Counted from the stretch's first letter, positions 6,700 to 12,052 are shown. The stretch is 12,052 nt of DNA from DATBAK01 sp036787815 (GCA_036787815.1 DAIQOP010000113.1:1-12052), one strand, 5' to 3'. Program-made: numbers and translations. Notes: generated by a model from the letters alone, not told the origin.

Positions 6700-7940
6700 G
6701 CCCGCGCGCGCAGGCCGCCTCGGGTGCTCCCGGGGGCGGGCCGGGGAGCAACGGCCTCGAGCAGTTGCTCGCGGCGAAGGAGATCGCGGTCTTCTGCGGA
6801 TCGGGTGGTGTGGGCAAGACGTCGGTCGCGGCCGCGAGCGCGCTCGGTGCGGTCAGCCGGTTGGGCGGCAAGGTGCTCGTGCTCACGATCGATCCCGCGC
6901 GCCGGCTCGCGACCGCGCTCGGGCTCGACGGTGTCGGCAACCTCGCCCGCCGCGTGCCGGCCGATCTGCTCAAGGCCGCGGGCGTCGACGATCGCGGCGA
7001 GCTCTACGCCGCGATGCTCGACACGAAGCAGAGCTGGGACGAGTTGGTGATGCGCCACGCGCCCGACGAGGAGACCGCGTACCGCATCCTCGAGAACCGG
7101 CTCTACGCCAACCTCACCGCGCGCTTCGTGCAGAGCCACGACTACATCGCGATGGAGCGCTTGTACGAGCTGCACCAGAGCGGTGAGTACGACCTGATCA
7201 TCGTCGACACTCCTCCGACGCGGAACGCGGCCGACTTCCTCGAGGCGCCAAAGCGCATGGCCGACTTCTTCGGCGGCCGGTTGTTGCGGTGGCTCACCTT
7301 GCCGTACCGGGTCGGCGGGCGCCGGGGCAGCCGCGTGCTCAACGTCGCGAGCCGGCCCTTCTACCAGGTGGCCGACCGCGTGCTCGGCAGCCAGTTCCTC
7401 GAGGACATCGCGGAGTTCTTCCTCAACTTCCAGTCGATGTACGACGGCTTCAGCGCCCGGGCGAAGGCCGTCGAGCGTCTGCTGCACGATCGGCGCACCA
7501 CGTTCGCGGTGGTCACCACCCTCGAAGCCGCGCCCCTGCACGAAGCCGAGAACTTCTGCGAACGGCTCGACGCGGGCCGCTTCCACCTCGGTGCGTTGGT
7601 GCTCAACCGCACGCTGCCGGATTCGTTGCTGTCACCCGAAGGTGATCGCGCGGCCTCGCGGTTCAGCGACGACGCTCCGGCAGTGGCCGCGCAGTTGGCG
7701 CGCCTCGTCGGGAGCGAGCACGCCTCGCTGAACGACGAGGTGCGAACCGCGCGTGTGCTGCGCACGGTCGGCGAGTCGTTCCACAACTTCTCACTCGTCG
7801 CGAAGCGCGAGGCCGAGTTACGCGCCGAGCTCACCCGGCGCCCCGAGGTGGTGGCCCGCGTGCCCTCGTTCGACGACGAGATCACCGACCTCACCGGGTT
7901 GATGCGCGTCGGCCGGGCCCTCTTCGGCGACGAACCATGA
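6696..7940 (+). CDS. bagB: Get3/ArsA-like ATPase, second subunit (Rv3680/BagB-like)
   Basis: This is the partner ATPase of the preceding gene (414 residues). After a flexible Gly/Pro/Ala-rich start of about 25 residues comes the P-loop GSGGVGKTS (35-43). The signature lysine of the deviant Walker A (GKGGVGKT) is Ser36, and the mycobacterial Rv3680 also lacks it (GAGGVGKT, by recollection). Other matches to Rv3680 are VLTIDPARRLATALG (62-76), AMLDTKQSWDELV (106-118), VDTPPTRNAADFLEAPKRM (170-188) and VLGSQFLEDIAEFF (229-242). Cys34 and Cys288 do not form a metal-binding pair. The GTG start sits inside the stop of bagA and the stop overlaps the start of pdtaS (ATGA), so the three products are likely made in linked amounts. 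An asymmetric ATPase heterodimer with one canonical and one altered site is a reasonable inference. Confidence 0.88.
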   Translation: MSPRAQAASGAPGGGPGSNGLEQLLAAKEIAVFCGSGGVGKTSVAAASALGAVSRLGGKVLVLTIDPARRLATALGLDGVGNLARRVPADLLKAAGVDDRGELYAAMLDTKQSWDELVMRHAPDEETAYRILENRLYANLTARFVQSHDYIAMERLYELHQSGEYDLIIVDTPPTRNAADFLEAPKRMADFFGGRLLRWLTLPYRVGGRRGSRVLNVASRPFYQVADRVLGSQFLEDIAEFFLNFQSMYDGFSARAKAVERLLHDRRTTFAVVTTLEAAPLHEAENFCERLDAGRFHLGALVLNRTLPDSLLSPEGDRAASRFSDDAPAVAAQLARLVGSEHASLNDEVRTARVLRTVGESFHNFSLVAKREAELRAELTRRPEVVARVPSFDDEITDLTGLMRVGRALFGDEP

Positions 7941-9391
7941 CCCTGCTGCCGATCGCGCTGAGCCGCACGGATCTCAAAGGCGCGCAGCTCGATCACGTGC
8001 TGCGCCTCGCGAGCAGCTGGCGACCGCTCGCCGACCTCGCGTTCTCCGACCTCTTGCTGCTCGCACCGATCGCCGAGGAGGCGGGCCATCGATTCGTCGT
8101 GCTCGCGCAGGTGCGCCCCACCACCGGGCAGACGATCTACCCGACCGACATGGTCGGCACGATCGTCGACGAGGTGGAGCGCCCCCTGCTGATGCGGTCG
8201 CTGCGTACCGGCGAGATCGTCGAGAACGACACGCCCGCATTCGGTACGAAGGAGCGGGTGCGGGTGCAGTGCATCCCGGTGCGCTGCGACGACGCCATCG
8301 TCGGGCTGGTGACGCGTGATCTGTCGATGACGTCGTCGCGCCGCCCGGGCGAGCTCGAACGCACCTACCAGCAGACGTTCGACCGGTTCGCCTTGATGAT
8401 CGCGCAGGGCTCGTTCCCGTTCGCGCGCGAGGAGATCGAGCTCGAGACCTCGCCCCGCGTCGGCGACGGCGTGATCATCATCGACGACGTCACGCGGGTG
8501 CGCTTCGCGAGCCCCAACGCCGTCAGCTCGATGCACCGCATGGGCATCCACGCCTATGCGGCCGGCCAGCTCCTCCGCGAGGTCGGGTTCGACGACGCCG
8601 CGCCGCGCGCCGCCCTCGCGGCCAGCCTGCCCGTCACCGAAGAGCTCGAGCGCGGCGACGTCTCGGTGCTGCTCCGGGTGCTTCCGATGCTCGAGTCGGG
8701 CCGTCCGGTCGGGGCGATCATGATGATCCGCGACGTCACGGACCTCCGTCGCCGGGATCGCATGCTCCTCTCGAAGGACGCCACGATCCGCGAGATCCAC
8801 CACCGCGTGAAGAACAACCTCCAGACGATCGCGTCGCTGCTGCGCCTCCAGGGTCGGCGCTTGTCGTCACCCGAGGCTCGCGACGCGCTCGCGGAGTCGG
8901 AGCGTCGCATCCGGTCGATCGCGATCGTGCACGAGACGCTCTCGCGCGACGCGGGCGACGTCGTGCGCTTCGGCGAGATCGTGCGCCCGCTCGTACGCGT
9001 GGTCGAAGAGACGGTCGCGGCGCCGGAGCGCTCGATCGGGTTCAGTGTGGAGGGCGACGCCGGGGAGCTGCCGGGCGAGGTCGCCACACCCCTTGCGGTC
9101 GTGCTGAACGAGCTCATGCAGAACGCGGTCGATCACGCGTTCCCCGAAGGCCGCCCCGGTCGCGTCGTCGTGAAGTTGGGTCGCACCGTCGACCATGTGC
9201 TCGTCGACGTCAGCGACGACGGCATCGGCCTGCCCCCGGCGTTCTCGCTCGAGGAGTCGAAGGGGCTCGGGCTCTCGATCGTGCTCGCGTTGGTGACGGG
9301 CGAGCTCGACGGGTCGATCGAGATGCGCAACGAGCACGGCACCACCGTGCACGTCCAGGTGCCGGTGGCGATGCCCCGGGTGGAGCTGTAG
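7937..9391 (+). CDS. pdtaS: Cytosolic sensor histidine kinase, PdtaS-like (HisKA_2)
   Basis: This two-component sensor kinase should phosphorylate an ANTAR-type regulator (PdtaR), which acts on RNA. The 484-residue product aligns with M. tuberculosis PdtaS (Rv3220c) throughout: an N-terminal GAF-like domain (about 1-160; ADLAFSDLLLLAP, AQVRPTTGQTIYPTDMVGT), a PAS domain (about 170-270; ASPNAVSSMHRMGIH, IMMIRDVTDLRRRDR), the phosphoacceptor box STATED as EIHHRVKNNLQ (His288/His289), the N box NELMQNAVDHAF (391-402), DDGIGLP (427-433) and GLGLSIV (443-449). There are no transmembrane segments, so it is cytosolic. Mycobacterial PdtaS has been reported to respond to c-di-GMP and to nitric oxide/copper; whether this one does is unknown. 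It overlaps bagB by 4 nt, which differs from the mycobacterial setting, and it converges with whiB1-like, which matches it. No PdtaR gene is in the window. Confidence 0.93.
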   Translation: MTLLPIALSRTDLKGAQLDHVLRLASSWRPLADLAFSDLLLLAPIAEEAGHRFVVLAQVRPTTGQTIYPTDMVGTIVDEVERPLLMRSLRTGEIVENDTPAFGTKERVRVQCIPVRCDDAIVGLVTRDLSMTSSRRPGELERTYQQTFDRFALMIAQGSFPFAREEIELETSPRVGDGVIIIDDVTRVRFASPNAVSSMHRMGIHAYAAGQLLREVGFDDAAPRAALAASLPVTEELERGDVSVLLRVLPMLESGRPVGAIMMIRDVTDLRRRDRMLLSKDATIREIHHRVKNNLQTIASLLRLQGRRLSSPEARDALAESERRIRSIAIVHETLSRDAGDVVRFGEIVRPLVRVVEETVAAPERSIGFSVEGDAGELPGEVATPLAVVLNELMQNAVDHAFPEGRPGRVVVKLGRTVDHVLVDVSDDGIGLPPAFSLEESKGLGLSIVLALVTGELDGSIEMRNEHGTTVHVQVPVAMPRVEL

Positions 9392-9432
9392 GCGCCCGCC
9401 CGTCGTCTGGCACTGAGCCGCAACTGTCCTTC

Positions 9433-9496
9433 TGGTCGCGTTCGCTCCGGCTCGTCACGGGGCTTGCCCGGTTCCTTCGCGTCGCTCGCCGCTCCG
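9433..9496 (-). repeat. Diverged inverted copy of the GAGCG intergenic repeat
   Basis: In the 137-bp gap between pdtaS and whiB1-like, positions 9478-9496 are the exact reverse complement of 10825-10843 (19 nt) in the main repeat. TGGTCGCG at 9433-9440 is the reverse complement of repeat-edge sequence at 10883-10890 and 10964-10971. The stretch between is only loosely similar, so this is a decayed or partial copy in the opposite orientation. Confidence 0.5.
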
Positions 9497-9511
9497 GACG
9501 CCTCAGGCGTC
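9497..9511. terminator. Small hairpin at the pdtaS/whiB1 convergent junction
   Basis: GACGCC (9497-9502) and GGCGTC (9506-9511) pair around a 3-nt loop. The hairpin lies 18 nt beyond the whiB stop on the minus strand and about 105 nt after pdtaS. No T-run follows. It may help end the whiB transcript; the call is tentative. Confidence 0.3.
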
Positions 9512-9528
9512 GGACGGGTCGGGACGGT

Positions 9529-9819
9529 TCAGCCGACCCTTCGCTGGTCGGCGAGCCAGGTCTTGCGGAGCTTGCGGCGCTCCTCTTCGGTGGTGGCGCC
9601 CCAGACTCCGGCTTCCTGGTTCGTGGCCAGGGCGAACTCGAGGCAGCGGCCGCTCACCGGGCAGGCCAGGCACACTTCCTTGGCGGCGTCGATCTGGTCG
9701 AGGGCCACGCCGGTAGTGCCGATCGGGAAGAACAGGTCGGGGTTCGAGTCGCGACACGACGCGTCGAGACGCCAGTCGTCCGCGTCCCAGTCGTGCGTAC
9801 GGATCCAGGTGAGCGCCAC
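9529..9819 (-). CDS. whiB1: WhiB1-like Fe-S transcription factor
   Basis: WhiB proteins are small actinobacterial regulators whose [4Fe-4S] cluster reacts with nitric oxide or oxygen; WhiB1 is the essential NO-responsive type that binds the primary sigma factor. The 96-residue product has Cys22, Cys50, Cys53 and Cys59 with exactly the C-X27-C-X2-C-X5-C spacing of M. tuberculosis WhiB1. It also has CRDSNPDLFFPIG and the GVWG turn (71-74), followed by a basic tail (EEERRKLRKTW) for DNA binding. The GTG start at 9819 is chosen because GGAGG lies 8 nt before it. An in-frame ATG at 9864 would add 15 residues but has no good ribosome site. The gene converges on pdtaS, as whiB1 does in M. tuberculosis, which supports the subtype. 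Confidence 0.9.
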   Translation of the reverse strand: MALTWIRTHDWDADDWRLDASCRDSNPDLFFPIGTTGVALDQIDAAKEVCLACPVSGRCLEFALATNQEAGVWGATTEEERRKLRKTWLADQRRVG

Positions 9820-9827
9820 GTCGTTTC

Positions 9828-9832
9828 CCTCC
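9828..9832 (-). promoter_or_regulatory. Shine-Dalgarno site deciding the whiB start
   Basis: On the minus strand GGAGG, within GGGGAGGG, lies 8 nt before the GTG at 9819. This favours the shorter WhiB over the ATG start at 9864. Confidence 0.7.
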
Positions 9833-9903
9833 CCGGGTCGCACAGCAGAGGCTTGTGCGCCCATTCACGTTCAACGGGGTGGGGCTCGGCCCCCGATCCC
9901 CGG

Positions 9904-9914
9904 TAGCTACGCTA
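9904..9914. promoter_or_regulatory. Palindromic divergent -10 candidates, whiB1 / gdpD gap
   Basis: TAGCTACGCTA is a perfect 4-3-4 palindrome (TAGC, TAC, GCTA). It offers TAGCGT on the minus strand and TACGCT on the plus strand, both matching TANNNT. The minus-strand box would start whiB transcription about 80 nt before its GTG. No clear -35 boxes are seen, so the promoter use is tentative. Confidence 0.35.
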
Positions 9915-9951
9915 ATGGCGCTGCTGCGGCGGGGGCAAGGGGTCTGACCTG

Positions 9952-9987
9952 CACCTTTGCGCGCGTAGGTGAAACCGGTTCCGGTTT
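9952..9987. promoter_or_regulatory. Two abutting palindromes upstream of gdpD
   Basis: Positions 9952-9971 form an imperfect 20-bp palindrome (CACCT-N2-GCGCGC-N2-AGGTG, 16 of 20 symmetric). Immediately next, 9972-9987 form the perfect palindrome AAACCGG-TT-CCGGTTT. The pair ends 36 bp before the gdpD -10 box, in the 217-bp non-coding gap between whiB1-like and gdpD. These are candidate regulator binding sites for either gene; the regulator is unknown. Confidence 0.4.
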
Positions 9988-10023
9988 TCCGACCGCAGCG
10001 GCGGTGGGTGGCGCGTCGGCCCC

Positions 10024-10029
10024 TACGAT
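10024..10029 (+). promoter_or_regulatory. -10 box of gdpD (leaderless promoter)
   Basis: TACGAT is followed by 7 nt and then ATG at 10037, matching the leaderless pattern seen at other genes here. It overlaps an earlier in-frame ATG (10028), which therefore would not be transcribed from this promoter. No Shine-Dalgarno site precedes 10037. Confidence 0.55.
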
Positions 10030-10036
10030 GCCCGCG

Positions 10037-10744
10037 ATGGCCACCCGACCGCTCGTCCTCGCCCACCGGGGGGCCTGCCGGCGGGCGCCGGAGAACACGC
10101 TCGAGGCATTTCGTGTTGCCCGCGAGCTCGGTGCCGACGGCGTGGAGCTCGACGTCCGCCGCACCCGCGACGGCGTGCTGGTCGTGAGCCACGATCCCGT
10201 GGTGGAGGGCATCGGGCTCCTCGTCGAGCACCCGTTCGCCGATCTGCGCGCCGCGGTTCCGGGCGTGGCGACCCTCGAGGAGGCGCTCGACGAGCTCGCG
10301 GGGCTTCTCGTCAACGTCGAGATCAAGTGCTTCCCGACCGAGCCCGACGCCGACCCCGGTCGGGCCGTGACCCGTGCGGTCGTCGAGCTACTCGGAGTGC
10401 GGGCGTTGCACCACGAGGTGATCGTGTCGTCGTTCGAGCTCGAAGTTGTCGACCTCGTGCGCGCGCTCGACTCGCGAGTCGTGACCGCGTGGCTCACGAT
10501 GGGCTTGGCCCCGGCGACGGCGCTGCCCATCGCGGCCGACCGAGGTCATGCCTGGTTGCACCCCGACCGCGCGTCGATGGACGGCGCCGCGGCGGACGAC
10601 GCGGTGCGCGACGCGGAGCGACTCGGCGTCCGGCTCGACGTCTGGGCGGTCGACGATCCCGACGAGATCGCCCGCCTCTCCACCGCCGGCGTCGACGCGA
10701 TCATCACCAACCTCCCCGACCTCGCATTGGTCGCCCTCGCCTAG
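10037..10744 (+). CDS. Glycerophosphodiester phosphodiesterase (GDPD family)
   Basis: This enzyme cleaves glycerophosphodiesters, phospholipid breakdown products, to glycerol-3-phosphate and an alcohol. The 235-residue product is a TIM-barrel GDPD with the catalytic and metal-binding set in place: LAHRG (His10, Arg11), PENT (Glu19), GVELDV (Glu37, Asp39), VSHDP (His52) and NVEIK (Glu95, Lys97). It ends with the usual barrel closure VWAVDD and GVDAIITNLPD. There is no signal peptide or membrane helix, so a cytosolic location is likely. The start at 10037 is preferred over the in-frame ATG at 10028 because a -10 box covers the latter; the frame is also open far upstream, but that part looks non-coding. 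It converges on a lipid kinase gene across a repeat-containing gap. Substrate preference cannot be told. Confidence 0.9.
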   Translation: MATRPLVLAHRGACRRAPENTLEAFRVARELGADGVELDVRRTRDGVLVVSHDPVVEGIGLLVEHPFADLRAAVPGVATLEEALDELAGLLVNVEIKCFPTEPDADPGRAVTRAVVELLGVRALHHEVIVSSFELEVVDLVRALDSRVVTAWLTMGLAPATALPIAADRGHAWLHPDRASMDGAAADDAVRDAERLGVRLDVWAVDDPDEIARLSTAGVDAIITNLPDLALVALA

Positions 10745-10780
10745 CGGCGACAACCGGCCATCGTCAAGCGCAACAGCGGC

Positions 10781-10838
10781 GAGCGAAGCGAGCACGCGAC
10801 CTCGCTCGCTCCCATCCCGCGTCACGGAGCGGCGAGCG
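10781..10838 (+). repeat. 58-bp hairpin-forming direct repeat, copy 1
   Basis: This copy is identical to 10899-10956 except at one base (10786 A versus 10904 C). Its first half folds as an 11-bp stem: 10781-10785 pairs with 10807-10811 and 10787-10792 with 10801-10806, around an 8-nt loop. The single differing base is exactly the one-base bulge. An alternative stem, 10803-10809 with 10832-10838, would compete with the first. Confidence 0.85.
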
Positions 10839-10898
10839 ACGCGCGATGAACAGGGTGAAGGCGCGGGGTTACCGGGAGCGAGCGCGACCAGAAGAACC

Positions 10899-10956
10899 GA
10901 GCGCAGCGAGCACGCGACCTCGCTCGCTCCCATCCCGCGTCACGGAGCGGCGAGCG
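10899..10956 (+). repeat. 58-bp hairpin-forming direct repeat, copy 2
   Basis: This is the second copy, 118 bp downstream of the first and differing only at 10904. The stem pairs 10899-10903 with 10925-10929 and 10905-10910 with 10919-10924. It lies just before the end of the minus-strand lipid kinase, so both converging transcripts may run into it. Confidence 0.85.
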
Positions 10957-10975
10957 CAGCGAGCGCGACCAATAG

Positions 10976-11890
10976 TCACGGCACGACGAGGTCGAGGACG
11001 TCGGGTTCGTAGGTGACTTCGAGTCGGGTCGTCGTCGCGACGAAGTCGCCGTCGACCTGCCACGGGAACGGGCGAATCGCCGTCACCTCGAGCTCGGTGA
11101 GCCCGCCACGGTGGACGACGCCGTGCCGGTGCGCGAGGAACCGGCCCGACAACATCGCCGAAGCGGCGGCCCCGATGAGCGTCAGCGGGTCCATCGCCTG
11201 GAACGCGGTGAGCGAGAGGGGAGTATCGAGGCCGGCCTCCGGCGCGACCTCGAGGCCGCGGCGACCGAGGTAGGTATAGAGCGGGGTCTTCGACACGATG
11301 GCGAACCCGGCGCCCGTGATCGACTCGCCGTCGGGGAGCGTGACATCGAAGCGTTGGCGGCGGCGGTCGTAGTGCCGGAACCAGGTGTCGAAGGCGCTCA
11401 CGACATGCAGCGGCTGCGCGAAGTAGCGCTTGAGTGGGCGGTACTTCTCGACCCGATGGATCACTGCGGCGTCGAACCCGACGCCGGCGTGGAACAGGAA
11501 TCGCCGTCCGTTCGCGACTCCGAGCCCGATACGCAGGAACGATCGCCGCCGTAGCGAAGCGAGGAGGTGCGACGCCGCGCCCGTCGCCGAGTGCGAGACA
11601 CCGAGTGTGCGCGCGTACACGTTGGTCGACCCACCCGGGAGCGGCGCGAGTGCGGTGTCGGTTCCCGCGAGCCCGTCGGCGGCTTCGTTGAGGGTGCCGT
11701 CGCCGGCGAGCACGGCGACCACGTCGATGCCTCGTTCGGCGGCTTCGCGCGCGATCGCGGTCGCGTGGTGGCGACCCTGGGTCTGCTGCACCTCGACCGC
11801 ATGCTCGACGCGCAGGACCTCGCTCACCGCAACGGATGCGCGCGTCGTGACGTTCGACGCGGTGGAGTTGACGAGGAGCACGATGCGCAC
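10976..11890 (-). CDS. Diacylglycerol kinase family lipid kinase (YegS/DgkB-like)
   Basis: This cytosolic or membrane-associated lipid kinase phosphorylates diacylglycerol or a related lipid using ATP. The 304-residue product has the DAGK catalytic fold: N-terminal RIVLLVNSTAS, the nucleotide motif LAGDGTLNEAADG (61-73; the usual GGDGT reads AGDGT), LPGGSTNVYARTLG (84-97, the substrate/nucleotide loop in its GGSTN variant), GVGFDA (136-141), and C-terminal QVDGDF (278-283). The length is normal for the family. The GTG start at 11890 follows a -10 box by 8 nt, pointing to a leaderless message. It is divergent from an SOS-type gene at the right edge and convergent with gdpD. A DAGK-like gene near whiB1 also exists in mycobacteria (Rv3218, by recollection). 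The exact lipid substrate is unknown. Confidence 0.9.
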   Translation of the reverse strand: MRIVLLVNSTASNVTTRASVAVSEVLRVEHAVEVQQTQGRHHATAIAREAAERGIDVVAVLAGDGTLNEAADGLAGTDTALAPLPGGSTNVYARTLGVSHSATGAASHLLASLRRRSFLRIGLGVANGRRFLFHAGVGFDAAVIHRVEKYRPLKRYFAQPLHVVSAFDTWFRHYDRRRQRFDVTLPDGESITGAGFAIVSKTPLYTYLGRRGLEVAPEAGLDTPLSLTAFQAMDPLTLIGAAASAMLSGRFLAHRHGVVHRGGLTELEVTAIRPFPWQVDGDFVATTTRLEVTYEPDVLDLVVP

Positions 11891-11898
11891 GGCGGGGG

Positions 11899-11904
11899 AG
11901 GCTA
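11899..11904 (-). promoter_or_regulatory. -10 box of the lipid kinase gene (leaderless)
   Basis: On the minus strand TAGCCT is followed by 8 nt and then the GTG at 11890. The spacing is as for the DUF3107 operon promoter. No Shine-Dalgarno site fits in the short C-rich spacer. Confidence 0.5.
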
Positions 11905-11991
11905 TCGGGCAGGCGAATTTCCGCAGTGTTCCGCCGTTCCGTCATGAGCGAGAGCGAAGGCCATGAGGCCCGGAATCATTGGAGTTTCCGC

Positions 11992-12021
11992 TTGCGTGGC
12001 GAACGTGTGTTCGTGTAGGAT
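11992..12021 (+). promoter_or_regulatory. Promoter of the SOS-type gene (-35 TTGCGT, -10 TAGGAT)
   Basis: TTGCGT at 11992-11997 and TAGGAT at 12016-12021 are separated by 18 bp. The GTG at 12028 begins 6 nt after the -10 box, so the message should be leaderless. The SOS box lies wholly between the two hexamers. Confidence 0.7.
12000..12013. promoter_or_regulatory. LexA-binding SOS box
   Basis: CGAACGTGTGTTCG fits the Gram-positive/actinobacterial LexA consensus CGAAC-RNRY-GTTYG at every position. It sits between the -35 and -10 boxes of the downstream gene, the classic position for repression by LexA. The divergent lipid kinase promoter is about 95 bp away and is probably not controlled by it. 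Confidence 0.85.
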
Positions 12022-12027
12022 GGCGGG

Positions 12028-12052
12028 GTGAACGCGACTCTCTCTGCTGTCG
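12028..12052 (+). CDS. 5' end of an SOS-regulated gene, product unknown (truncated by window)
   Basis: Only eight codons are visible, giving (V/M)NATLSAV and then the window edge. The start is set by the promoter, with GTG 6 nt after the -10 box and no Shine-Dalgarno site. The perfect LexA box in that promoter makes a DNA-damage gene likely, for example lexA itself, recA, a translesion polymerase gene or an HNH nuclease, but eight residues cannot decide this. Confidence 0.6.

Larger units (their letters stand above)
10745..10975. repeat. Convergent intergenic region packed with GAGCG-type repeats
   Basis: This 231-bp gap separates the stops of gdpD and the lipid kinase. It contains the two 58-bp repeat copies listed separately, plus further related pieces: AGCGAGCGCGACCA at 10877-10890 and again at 10958-10971, and GAGCG(A/C)AGCGAGC at 10781, 10899 and 10952. 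No credible gene was seen; open frames here reflect the repeats and show no domain or start signal. Confidence 0.7.

Noticed and set aside
5734..7940. Arsenite efflux ATPases (ArsA)
   Set aside because: There are no arsenic-binding cysteine set, ArsB, ArsC or ArsD. The sequence fits the actinobacterial Get3-like Rv3679/Rv3680 pair much better.
7361..8803. 480-codon minus-strand frame opposite bagB and pdtaS
   Set aside because: No recognisable motif; it spans two genes joined by an ATGA overlap and backed by family-wide matches.
9820..9864. Longer WhiB from the ATG at 9864
   Set aside because: It has no good ribosome site, whereas GTG 9819 has GGAGG at 8 nt; the 15 extra residues do not look like WhiB. 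Kept only as an alternative.
9464..10036. Upstream extension of the gdpD frame
   Set aside because: It is antisense to whiB1-like, without domain content; the GDPD barrel begins right after 10037.
10781..10956. Insertion sequence remnant
   Set aside because: There is no transposase frame, no terminal inverted repeats bounding a unit and no target-site duplication. A REP-like repeat is the simpler reading.
10745..10975. CRISPR-like array
   Set aside because: There are only two full copies, 118 bp apart, with related sequence in the spacer, internal hairpins and no cas genes.

Overview
The window is GC-rich DNA, almost fully coding, with strong GC preference at third codon positions and several genes that start directly at a predicted transcription start (leaderless). 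It carries a WhiB protein, a PdtaS-type histidine kinase, a DUF3107 protein and a Get3-like ATPase pair resembling mycobacterial Rv3679/Rv3680. Together these mark an actinobacterium. The mitochondrial-type aconitase and overall character would fit an Acidimicrobiia-like lineage, but that placement is inference. No tRNA, rRNA, CRISPR array, insertion sequence or phage gene was seen. This looks like ordinary chromosome, and no gap without a gene exceeds about 230 bp.

Layout. (1) 38-2329 (+) is an aconitase of the mitochondrial ACO2 type. It meets a minus-strand pair at a perfect hairpin (2340-2365). (2) That pair is a SufR-like, ArsR-type Fe-S regulator (4207-3500) and a cysteine desulfurase (3503-2364), with start and stop overlapping. 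(3) Divergent from it is mrp (4292-5446), an Fe-S carrier ATPase with a MIP18-like N-terminal domain. A 16-bp palindrome in the shared promoter region overlaps the regulator's -10 box. (4) A tight plus-strand operon follows (5497-9391): DUF3107, a Get3/ArsA-like pair here called bagA and bagB, and the histidine kinase pdtaS. The last three genes are joined by 4-nt stop/start overlaps. (5) whiB1-like (9819-9529, -) converges on pdtaS, as whiB1 and pdtaS do in Mycobacterium tuberculosis. (6) A glycerophosphodiester phosphodiesterase (10037-10744, +) converges on a diacylglycerol-kinase-family lipid kinase (11890-10976, -). The gap between them holds two copies of a 58-bp hairpin-forming repeat. 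(7) The right edge holds the first eight codons of a gene with a textbook SOS (LexA) box inside a leaderless promoter.

How the parts fit. The left 5.4 kb centres on Fe-S clusters: a client enzyme (aconitase), a sulfur source (desulfurase), a probable cluster sensor and a cluster carrier. The WhiB1-like protein is another Fe-S protein. The DUF3107-bagAB-pdtaS operon joins a Get3-like targeting/chaperone ATPase pair to a cytosolic sensor kinase whose usual partner, the ANTAR regulator PdtaR, is not in the window. The GDPD and lipid kinase are membrane-lipid enzymes. Nothing here is a wholly unknown defence or mobile system. The observations most worth following are the bagAB-pdtaS coupling, the candidate SufR operator, the hairpin repeat family and the SOS-controlled gene at the edge.
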